A stretch of 17,541 nt of DNA. Source: an uncultured Clostridia bacterium (GTDB lineage Bacteria; Bacillota; Clostridia; Lachnospirales; Anaerotignaceae). Shown here piece after piece: positions 1-5,466 of this stretch. The notes under the pieces are model-generated. The model saw only the letters and a program-made list of their open reading frames with translations. It was not told the origin of the DNA and made no database searches. Position numbers and translations under genes: made by a program. The stretch's first letter is position 1. Every line of letters starts with the position of its first letter. Location of the stretch: assembly GCA_910587735.1 (NCBI GenBank), contig CAJUNT010000039.1, forward strand, positions 1 through 17,541, in the 5' to 3' direction.

Positions 1-160
1 AAAGTTCTTTGTCAAACTTTCTTTCAAGAAAGTTTGTAGGTGTGGACAACGTCCACAAAAAAATAATATTGTTTCGCTAAAACATTGAGGCATGGCAAAA
101 AACTCCACCAACTTTTGAAAAAGTTGGACAAAACTTTAAAGGGAAAACTTCGTTTTCCCA
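1..160 (+). repeat. Structured intergenic repeat, copy C1
   Basis: This copy of the dispersed multi-hairpin element reads in the orientation H1 to H5. H1 (13-36) has arms CAAACTTTC/GAAAGTTTG, H2 (41-57) is TGTGGAC-AAC-GTCCACA, H4 (108-127) has arms CCAACTTTT/AAAGTTGG, and H5 (141-159) is GGGAAAAC-TTC-GTTTTCCC. H3 (about 85-106) has decayed and no longer pairs well. The outer segments AAAGTTCTTTGTC and GACAAAACTTT are complementary with a small indel, so they could close the whole element into a multibranch fold. It lies just downstream of the minus-strand DUF1836 gene and may start outside the window. Confidence 0.85.
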
Positions 161-183
161 ATCGCAAACAGTATAGAATTTGA

Positions 184-214
184 AATTCCCCTTACATTAT
201 GAGGGGGATTTTTT
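184..214 (+). terminator. Weak hairpin plus T-tract terminator
   Basis: AATTCCCC (184-191) pairs with GGGGGATT (203-210), including one G-U pair, around an 11-nt loop, and a run of T follows. Read on the plus strand this is a plausible intrinsic terminator for transcription entering from the left or through the repeat. On the minus strand no T-run follows, so it is probably not the terminator of the DUF1836 gene, whose stop codon lies in the loop. Confidence 0.45.
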
Positions 215-799
215 AGTATAAAAATGAGTATCTAATATTTTTTCAGCAATTCTTTTTTGTGTATTAGAGTGTATTACCAATTCCAACACAACAATAATAT
301 TTTGTATGGTTTCATTTTCATATTTATGATATTCGTGTGATGGCTGTATCATATCGGTATGATTACATTCTAATGCCATAGCAATATTTTTTTCATTTTG
401 CTGTTGCAATGCAACAAAATCACTATAAATCATTTCTAAAATAGGAGAATTTATATTTTTGTTCAATTCCTCTGTTATTGGTTTTAAAAGTCGGCAGATA
501 TCCGATATAGACAATATAGATTTTAAATGATAAATCATAATTAAAAGCATAATATGATTTTTAGTATATTTCTTTTTTTGAGGAGGCGGAAAAAGTTTTG
601 CTTTTGCATAGTTATTTATCATTGTTTTGGTCAGTATTTTATCCTGTTTATTTCTTTTGCAGTCAGATAAAGCACTTTCTATAAATGTAGTCACTTGGTC
701 CATATATAAATCAATATTGGGTATAGATTGTATGGGCACAATATAATTGCCTTGTAATTGTTTTAAAATTTGTTGTATTGCTTTTTTTTGTTTTTCCAT
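197..799 (-). CDS. DUF1836 domain-containing protein
   Basis: This 200-aa soluble protein is of unknown function. I recognise the DUF1836 family from the N-terminal stretch IPNIDLYMDQVTTFIE, then LTKTMINNYAKAKLFPPP, KKKYTKNHI and the LKSILSISDI segment. That middle region looks like a MerR-like helix-turn-helix (inference), so a DNA-binding role is likely but unproven. I place the start at the ATG at 799 because AAGGTG lies seven bases upstream. The GTG at 808 overlaps that ribosome binding site and is unlikely to be used. The gene is monocistronic here and divergent from the hemolysin III gene. A clear sigma-A promoter lies upstream, and a 15-bp palindrome over its -10 box could be an autoregulatory operator. 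Confidence 0.8.
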   Translation of the reverse strand: MEKQKKAIQQILKQLQGNYIVPIQSIPNIDLYMDQVTTFIESALSDCKRNKQDKILTKTMINNYAKAKLFPPPQKKKYTKNHIMLLIMIYHLKSILSISDICRLLKPITEELNKNINSPILEMIYSDFVALQQQNEKNIAMALECNHTDMIQPSHEYHKYENETIQNIIVVLELVIHSNTQKRIAEKILDTHFYTKKSPS

Positions 800-853
800 A
801 ATATTCACCTTATATTCTTTGATAATATCGTAAAAAAATAATAACGTAACTAT

Positions 854-882
854 ATTATATAGTATTATAAACTATGTATCAA
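854..882 (-). promoter_or_regulatory. Sigma-A promoter of the DUF1836 gene
   Basis: On the minus strand, TTGATA (882-877) and TATAAT (859-854) are separated by 17 nt, close to the sigma-A consensus. The -10 box lies inside the perfect palindrome ACTATATTATATAGT (849-863), a possible operator. Confidence 0.65.
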
Positions 883-901
883 TAAAAAATATAAATTTTT
901 G

Positions 902-930
902 TTGTAAAAATAATGAAAAAAGAGTATAAT
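902..930 (+). promoter_or_regulatory. Sigma-A promoter of the hemolysin III gene
   Basis: TTGTAA (902-907) and TATAAT (925-930) are spaced by exactly 17 nt. The predicted transcript has a leader of roughly 95 nt that contains a dyad at 956-976. Confidence 0.65.
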
Positions 931-955
931 ACCAATAAAGCGATATGTAGTTTTA

Positions 956-976
956 AAAACTATGTGGTGTAGTTTT
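956..976 (+). promoter_or_regulatory. Candidate operator dyad in the hemolysin III leader
   Basis: AAAACTA and TAGTTTT form perfect 7-bp arms around a 7-nt centre. A further half-site makes the overlapping palindrome TAGTTTTAAAAACTA (948-962). The core CTA-N7-TAG with AAAA flanks resembles the two dyads in the blaI promoter of this window, so control by the same BlaI-type repressor is conceivable. This is inference from similarity only. Confidence 0.4.
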
Positions 977-1030
977 AATATTTAATAATAGAATGTAAAA
1001 AAATCATACTATGGTTAGGAGATGTATGTT

Positions 1031-1693
1031 ATGGAAAATCAAAAAAACAAAAAATTTCAAATTAAAGAACCTATTAACGCATTCACGCATTTTTTAGGAT
1101 TTTTAATGTCCATTCCTATCATGATAACATTAACAATGAAAGCGTATCAAAACGCCTCTTTATTATCTGTGATTGCATTTTTGATATTTGGCATTTCATT
1201 ATTGCTTTTGTATGGTGCAAGTACTATATATCATACATTGAATATTTCTCAAAAAGGTACTGCTTTGTTAAGACGTATTGACCATATGATGATATTTGTA
1301 TTGATTGCAGGAACATATACCCCTGTTTGTTTGATTCCACTAAGAGGAAAATGGGGTTGGACACTTTTTATTGCAGTATGGGGATTTGCTTTTGCTGGTA
1401 TATTGTTAAAAATATTTTGGCTGAATGCACCAAGATGGTTTTCAACATTGCTTTATGTGGTTATGGGCTGGCTGGTACTGGTTGCATTTGTACCTTTGGA
1501 GCGGGCGATTCCTATTGGGGGCATTGTATTGCTTGCTTCAGGTGGTATTGTGTATACTATTGGTGCAGTGATATATGCTGTAAAATGGTCAAAACTAAAA
1601 TTGAAATATTTTGGTTTTCATGAAATATTTCATTTGTTTGTAATGGGTGGTAGTGCTTTACACGTTTTGTTTATGTTTCAATATGTGTTGTAA
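1031..1693 (+). CDS. Hemolysin III family (HlyIII/PAQR-type) membrane protein
   Basis: This 220-aa integral membrane protein has about seven hydrophobic helices. It carries the family's conserved polar residues: S64-TIYH68 after helix 2, RRIDHMM at 81-87, and FHEIFH with H197, H201 and later H211 near the C-terminus. In the PAQR/HlyIII/alkaline-ceramidase superfamily such Ser, Asp and His residues form a zinc site, and a lipid hydrolase-like activity has been proposed. The physiological substrate in bacteria is unclear, and haemolysin is a historical name. The start is set at ATG 1031 because AGGAG (1017-1021) abuts the upstream in-frame ATG at 1022 and is well spaced for 1031. The gene is monocistronic, with its own promoter and terminator. 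Confidence 0.88.
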   Translation: MENQKNKKFQIKEPINAFTHFLGFLMSIPIMITLTMKAYQNASLLSVIAFLIFGISLLLLYGASTIYHTLNISQKGTALLRRIDHMMIFVLIAGTYTPVCLIPLRGKWGWTLFIAVWGFAFAGILLKIFWLNAPRWFSTLLYVVMGWLVLVAFVPLERAIPIGGIVLLASGGIVYTIGAVIYAVKWSKLKLKYFGFHEIFHLFVMGGSALHVLFMFQYVL

Positions 1694-1717
1694 AAAAATG
1701 TTGTTTTGTATTTGTAA

Positions 1718-1748
1718 AGTAGGAAATGTAGTATTTCCTGCTTTTTTT
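1718..1748 (+). terminator. Terminator of the hemolysin III gene
   Basis: AGTAGGAAAT (1718-1727) pairs with ATTTCCTGCT (1733-1742) with one G-U pair, around the loop GTAGT. A run of seven T follows. This is a textbook intrinsic terminator 25 nt after the stop codon. Confidence 0.85.
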
Positions 1749-1775
1749 GTGTAAAAAATAAAATTCCGTTTGTGA

Positions 1776-1953
1776 TTGGGAAAACGAAGTTTTCCCTTTA
1801 AAGTTTTGTCCAACTTTTTCAAAAGTTGGTGGAGTTTGAGGCGAAGCCTCAAGGTCTTAACGAAACAATATTATTAATAAAATTTTAGTAAAAAGTTTTA
1901 AGGAATAAAAAAATATCTTTTATTTGTGGACATTGTCCACACTTGCAAACTTT
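1776..1953 (-). repeat. Structured intergenic repeat, copy C2 (reverse orientation)
   Basis: Reading left to right the order is H5 to H2. H5 (1778-1796) is GGGAAAAC-GAA-GTTTTCCC, H4 (1810-1829) has CCAAC/GTTGG outer arms, H3 (1838-1850) is GAGGC-GAA-GCCTC, and H2 (1925-1941) is TGTGGAC-ATT-GTCCACA. H1 is truncated. Compared with C1 it has an extra AT-rich segment of roughly 45 bp between H3 and H2. The stretch 1801-1950 recurs at 1981-2130 with six differences. Confidence 0.88.
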
Positions 1954-1972
1954 TCGTAAAATTGTATTCGCA

Positions 1973-2165
1973 TATTTTAAAAGTTTTGTCCAACTTTTTC
2001 AAAAGTTGGTAGAGTTTGAGGCGAAGCCTCAAGGTCTTAACGAAACAATATTATTAATAAAATTTTAGTAAAAAGTTTTAAGAAATAAAACAATATCTTT
2101 TATTTGTGGACGTTGTCCACACCTACAAACTTTCCCCCCAGAAAGTTTGACAAAGAACTTTAACT
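1973..2165 (-). repeat. Structured intergenic repeat, copy C3 (reverse orientation)
   Basis: This is a direct copy of C2 offset by exactly 180 bp. It contains H4 (1990-2009), H3 (2018-2030), H2 (2105-2121, TGTGGAC-GTT-GTCCACA) and an intact H1 (2126-2149, arms CAAACTTTC/GAAAGTTTG). It ends in GACAAAGAACTTTAA, complementary to the opening TTTTAAAAGTTTTGTC segment apart from a small indel. H5 is absent. It separates the hemolysin III terminator from the blaI promoter. Confidence 0.88.
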
Positions 2166-2196
2166 TTTGCAAACACAATGATATCGTTAAATAGTA

Positions 2197-2225
2197 TTGA
2201 CAAATAAAACTACATGATGTAGAAT
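2197..2225 (+). promoter_or_regulatory. Sigma-A promoter of the blaI-blaR1-type operon
   Basis: A perfect -35 TTGACA (2197-2202) and the -10 TAGAAT (2220-2225) are separated by 17 nt. The first operator dyad overlaps the -10 box, so repressor binding would occlude RNA polymerase. Confidence 0.8.
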
Positions 2226-2247
2226 AAAATAAAACTACATAGTGTAG
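2210..2247 (+). promoter_or_regulatory. Tandem BlaI/MecI-type operators
   Basis: Two dyads, CTACATGATGTAG (2210-2222, a perfect palindrome) and CTACATAGTGTAG (2235-2247), lie 25 bp apart in a repeated context starting AATAAAACTACAT and ending TGTAGAATAAA. BlaI/MecI repressors are known to bind TACA/TGTA dyads. Placement over the -10 box and the start of the transcript fits autorepression of the operon. Confidence 0.7.
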
Positions 2248-2279
2248 AATAAATATAGAATAAAGTGAGGTGCAATATT

Positions 2280-2639
2280 ATGCAAAAAATATCAGATGCG
2301 GAAATGGAAATTATGAAAATTATATGGAACTATGAAAATCCATTAACAAGCAAACAGATTATATCTTTTATACCCAACAATACATGGAAAACAACAACTG
2401 TATTGACATTGCTTTCCAGACTCATTGAAAAGGGATTTTTAAAGGCAGAAAGGCAAGGGAGAAATTATTTATATAGTTATGTGATTTCAAACAAAGAATA
2501 CAACAAATTATGTTCTAAAAAATTTATAAATGAATTCTATAAAGGTTCGTTTAAAAATTTTTTTACTGCATTATATGACGATAATGAAATTAGTGAAGAG
2601 GATTTGAATGAATTGAGAGAAATGTTAAATAAAAAGTGA
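2280..2639 (+). CDS. BlaI/MecI/CopY-family transcriptional repressor
   Basis: This 119-aa winged-helix repressor has the family's N-terminal pattern: ISDAEMEIMKIIW, LTSKQI, then WKTTTVLTLLSRLIEKGFL and the wing AERQGRNYLYS. The C-terminal part is the predicted dimerisation region. Partner metalloproteases of the BlaR1/MecR1 type inactivate such repressors by cleavage. I chose ATG 2280 because GTGAGG precedes it at suitable spacing; the GTG at 2265 lies within that ribosome binding site. The blaR1-like gene follows after 19 nt. The two dyads upstream are the likely binding sites. No beta-lactamase or penicillin-binding protein gene is in the window, so the controlled function beyond this operon is unknown. 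Confidence 0.9.
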   Translation: MQKISDAEMEIMKIIWNYENPLTSKQIISFIPNNTWKTTTVLTLLSRLIEKGFLKAERQGRNYLYSYVISNKEYNKLCSKKFINEFYKGSFKNFFTALYDDNEISEEDLNELREMLNKK

Positions 2640-2658
2640 ATGAGGGGAGGAAATATTT

Positions 2659-4626
2659 ATGACAAATTTATTTTATATGACAATATTAGGCAGTATATTT
2701 ACAATATTTCTTATGGCATTTAAAAATATACTTATAAAAAAATATGGTGGTGTTTGGTATTATTATATATGGATATTGGTATTGATTTGTTATTGTATAC
2801 CCTATAAATTTGATATAGGGGACTGGTTTCGTACTACAAAATTTCAACAGGAATATATGAATTTTTCAAAGCATGAAATAACACAAAATATTGTAACAAT
2901 ACATACAGAGCAAAATGATGATGATAACAACAATATTATAATACCTGTCAATCAATATGATAATCATGCTATATATGAAATATCAGCAAAACAAATATTA
3001 CTTTGTGTATATTTTACAGGTTTTATATTGTTTTTATTATACTACTGTATTCGCTATATCACATTTCAAAAAAATTTGAAAAATACAACAGAATCTGTAA
3101 CAAATGAAGTATATTTGGACTGTTTTTATAAAATTCGTTCAGAAATGGGTATCATAGAAAATGTTGCATTAAAACAAAGTGATATGATACATTCTCCTAT
3201 ATTTGTAGGCATATTAAAACCTATGGTAATATTGCCCAATATAGATATTGATATGGCAGATTTTAATATGATAATAAAACATGAACTTATGCATTGCAAA
3301 AGGAGTGATATGATTTATCGATTTGTTGCTATTATGGTACATATCATACACTGGTTTAATCCCATATCTTATTTTATGTTATACCATATCAATGTTGCTT
3401 GTGAGTATAGTTGTGATGAAATACTAACAAAAAATATGAGTGAAGATAGCAAAATAAAATATGGCAATATGCTTTTAAATCAAATAGAATATCATACAAA
3501 AAATAATTATTATACTGCAACATGGGCACAGAATAATAAAAATGTATTAAAAACAAGAATTTCTATTATTAAAAGCGACAAAAAATATAAAAGGGTATCT
3601 ATTACATTACTTTTTTTGTGTAGTACTGTAATCTGTTCTAATTTTTTTTCTTTTTATAAAATCAATGGTAATGTAAATAATCAGGTGAATTATAATGAAG
3701 AAAAAAATTTGTATGATAATGAATCACAGCAGTACAGCAAACAAAACAATATACAAATGATTCATAAACATTTTGCTCAAATACTAACAGAACATCAATT
3801 AAAACATATTGAAAAATTTCAGCAAGACGTAAAATATAATGAGAGTAACAACATAAAAACACAAACAAGAGAATTGACAGAGAGCGAAAAACAAAGAATA
3901 ACAAAATTACGTTATGAGTATATTGAAAAAGGTGTCCGTCCTCAAAATGCACTGAGTACCATACCATTAGATACACAACAATTTTATATTGATTTTAGCA
4001 ATAGAGTATTTCACTATCCAGAAAGAGAATTAACAGATGAGGAAATATTACAGCTTGTGGAATGGGATTTAGTAGTAGAATATGCAAATTCTTTACAATA
4101 TCATTACAATATTGGCATTGACGATATCACAGAACAACAGGCGATACAAACAGCAAAACAGTATGTTGAAAAATTATTTGATGCAGATACACAAAATTTG
4201 AAACTATATGCAAATTACTATTATGACAGCAATATACAGCCTGATGGTTGGTTTATTCGATTGTATCCAGAGGGTGATATGCCATATGAATTAAATTGGA
4301 ATTATGCTGTATGGATTTATGAGGAAAAGCAAAAACAGTATATAACGGTATCTCGTTCCAGTCAAAATTATGAATATGAAATGATAAATGAAAGTAGTAG
4401 TGTTATAAATGATGAAAGCTGGTTATATGAAGCAAGGGCGATTGTAGCACAAAAATTAGGCAAAACACACATACAATATGCTTCTATTATCAATATGGAA
4501 AATAATAATAAAATAAAACAAAATACTGTAGATGTAAAAGTAACAATGAATGATGGAAGTGATTACATGGTATGTTTGTATTATCCACATAAAACATTAA
4601 AAGCAATTACAATGCCTATACAATAA
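2659..4626 (+). CDS. BlaR1/MecR1-like M56 membrane metallopeptidase with unusual sensor domain
   Basis: This 655-aa protein has hydrophobic segments near residues 5-23, 31-48, 113-131 and 314-334, flanking a cytoplasmic zinc protease domain. The zinc motif H208-ELM-H212 is followed 37 residues later by E249 in CEYSCDE, as expected for peptidase family M56. In characterised systems the extracellular domain senses a ligand and the protease then cleaves the BlaI partner. Here the roughly 320-residue C-terminal part after the last membrane segment is charged and Asn/Gln/Tyr-rich. I cannot find penicillin-binding motifs such as SxxK in a convincing context, so it probably senses something other than a beta-lactam. 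The part from about residue 495 may contain PepSY-like repeats (weak inference). The ribosome binding site GGGGAGG supports ATG 2659. Confidence 0.85.
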   Translation: MTNLFYMTILGSIFTIFLMAFKNILIKKYGGVWYYYIWILVLICYCIPYKFDIGDWFRTTKFQQEYMNFSKHEITQNIVTIHTEQNDDDNNNIIIPVNQYDNHAIYEISAKQILLCVYFTGFILFLLYYCIRYITFQKNLKNTTESVTNEVYLDCFYKIRSEMGIIENVALKQSDMIHSPIFVGILKPMVILPNIDIDMADFNMIIKHELMHCKRSDMIYRFVAIMVHIIHWFNPISYFMLYHINVACEYSCDEILTKNMSEDSKIKYGNMLLNQIEYHTKNNYYTATWAQNNKNVLKTRISIIKSDKKYKRVSITLLFLCSTVICSNFFSFYKINGNVNNQVNYNEEKNLYDNESQQYSKQNNIQMIHKHFAQILTEHQLKHIEKFQQDVKYNESNNIKTQTRELTESEKQRITKLRYEYIEKGVRPQNALSTIPLDTQQFYIDFSNRVFHYPERELTDEEILQLVEWDLVVEYANSLQYHYNIGIDDITEQQAIQTAKQYVEKLFDADTQNLKLYANYYYDSNIQPDGWFIRLYPEGDMPYELNWNYAVWIYEEKQKQYITVSRSSQNYEYEMINESSSVINDESWLYEARAIVAQKLGKTHIQYASIINMENNNKIKQNTVDVKVTMNDGSDYMVCLYYPHKTLKAITMPIQ

Positions 4627-4632
4627 ATTTTT

Positions 4633-4670
4633 AGCTGCTGAAAGTCAAAAACTATCAGCAGCTTTATTAT
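4633..4670 (+). terminator. Terminator of the blaI-blaR1-type operon
   Basis: AGCTGCTGA (4633-4641) pairs perfectly with TCAGCAGCT (4655-4663), and TTTATTAT follows. It lies seven nt after the blaR1-like stop. The opposite gene ends at 4684, so it may also serve as a convergent terminator. Confidence 0.8.
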
Positions 4671-4683
4671 AATGGTCATTGTA

Positions 4684-5049
4684 TTATTTTGCTTTTCTTA
4701 AACGATTGATTTCATATGTGTGTGATATTAATGTAGTGTCAACAGAATCATTTTTTAATTTGATAGATACAATATCTTCTGCCATAACGCTCATTTGTGA
4801 TTTCATTTCAGTGACTGTTGTTTCTAAATTAGTCATTCTATTTTCTAAATCAGTCATTCTATTTTCTAAATTAGTCATTCTATTTTCTAAATTAGTCATT
4901 CTATTTTCTAAATTAGTCATTCTATTTTCAAGATTACTAACTCTTTGTTTCACTTCCTGCACTTCAGCACAAACATTATCTATTTTTTCATTTAACACTT
5001 TTGCAACGTCCATAACAACATCAATAATTTGTTTTGTTTCTTCTGTCAT
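4684..5049 (-). CDS. Small coiled-coil protein with five tandem NRMTNLE heptads
   Basis: This 121-aa protein of unknown function is probably cytosolic, with no signal peptide or membrane segment. Residues 42-76 are five heptads of the form NRMTNLE (one is NRMTDLE), and the flanking sequence (residues 10-40 and 77-118) keeps hydrophobic spacing. Nearly the whole chain could therefore form a parallel coiled coil. At DNA level the heptads are a 21-bp tandem repeat. The start is ATG 5049, preceded by an AAAGGGGGG ribosome binding site. It is a single gene with a weak promoter near 5079-5107. Proteins like this are common in Firmicutes, some near phage or surface loci, but I cannot assign a role. 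Confidence 0.75.
   Translation of the reverse strand: MTEETKQIIDVVMDVAKVLNEKIDNVCAEVQEVKQRVSNLENRMTNLENRMTNLENRMTNLENRMTDLENRMTNLETTVTEMKSQMSVMAEDIVSIKLKNDSVDTTLISHTYEINRLRKAK
4822..4926. repeat. Five 21-bp tandem repeats inside the coiled-coil gene
   Basis: Units start at 4822, 4843, 4864, 4885 and 4906. On the plus strand each reads TTCTAAATTAGTCATTCTAT plus T, with one C variant in the second unit and one A in the last. Near identity at DNA level indicates recent expansion, or contraction by slippage, in exact heptad steps. Confidence 0.9.
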
Positions 5050-5078
5050 GAGAATCCCCCCTTTACAATATTGACATT

Positions 5079-5107
5079 ATTATATCATATAGCAATACAA
5101 TTTGTAA
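5079..5107 (-). promoter_or_regulatory. Possible promoter of the coiled-coil gene
   Basis: On the minus strand, TTACAA (5107-5102) and TATAAT (5084-5079) are separated by 17 nt. The -10 is perfect but the -35 is poor. It lies 30 nt upstream of the start codon. Confidence 0.35.
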
Positions 5108-5187
5108 ATGACAGCACAGTAGGGCATAGCTAATATATGAAAAAAAGAATTGTTTGTCAAAAGATATTTAAAATTTTAAAAAATATA

Positions 5188-5216
5188 TTGTTTTTTTTAC
5201 AAATTTATGATATAAA
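5188..5216 (+). promoter_or_regulatory. Possible leuS promoter
   Basis: TTGTTT (5188-5193) and TATAAA (5211-5216) are spaced by 17 nt. This would give leuS a leader of about 240 nt. Confidence 0.4.
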
Positions 5217-5466
5217 TTTATTCATAATGGTATAAGGAATAGAAAGGGAATAAAGCAGTTTATCACTTTTTAGCTGTTGTAAAAATAAAATCATTTCTGT
5301 ACATTCTTTATAAAATATATTAGTAAACTAGAACGACAATACAAAGCAGTCCTTTGTTTCTGACGGGAGATAGAGGGCTTTTATAACACATGAATGAGCT
5401 ATCTATCAAATAGGCAATATTGTAGCTATATGATAAATTTGCAAAAAAATGAGGAGGAGTCAACAA
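5217..5466 (+). other. Long AT-rich leader of leuS, no recognised riboswitch
   Basis: This stretch has no supportable gene. Aminoacyl-tRNA synthetase genes in Firmicutes are often T-box controlled, but I do not find the conserved T-box antiterminator sequence (GGGTGGNACCGCG-like) or a terminator with a T-run before leuS. The only local stem I see is ACAAAG/CTTTGT around 5340-5357. The strong ribosome binding site GAGGAGG sits at 5450-5457. The purpose of the long leader is unknown. Confidence 0.4.

Noticed and set aside
1327..1623. A 98-codon frame inside the hemolysin III gene
   Set aside because: It is out of frame within a clear gene and has biased Cys/Trp composition typical of a shadow frame.
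1658..1852. A 64-codon minus-strand reading frame over the hemolysin III terminator
   Set aside because: It starts in repeat C2 and crosses the terminator and the 3' end of the hemolysin III gene; it is a by-product of the repeat.
1776..2165. An insertion sequence or MITE with a target duplication
   Set aside because: The ends are roughly complementary, but no transposase, no clean terminal inverted repeats and no consistent target duplication are visible. I keep it as a structured repeat of unknown mechanism.
4679..5074. A 131-codon plus-strand frame with repeated FSKLVIL peptides
   Set aside because: It is the mirror of the coiled-coil gene's 21-bp repeats. The minus-strand frame has the proper ribosome binding site and heptad logic.
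5280..5466. T-box riboswitch upstream of leuS
   Set aside because: No GGGTGGNACCGCG-like element, no specifier-stem motifs and no terminator/antiterminator pair were found by eye.
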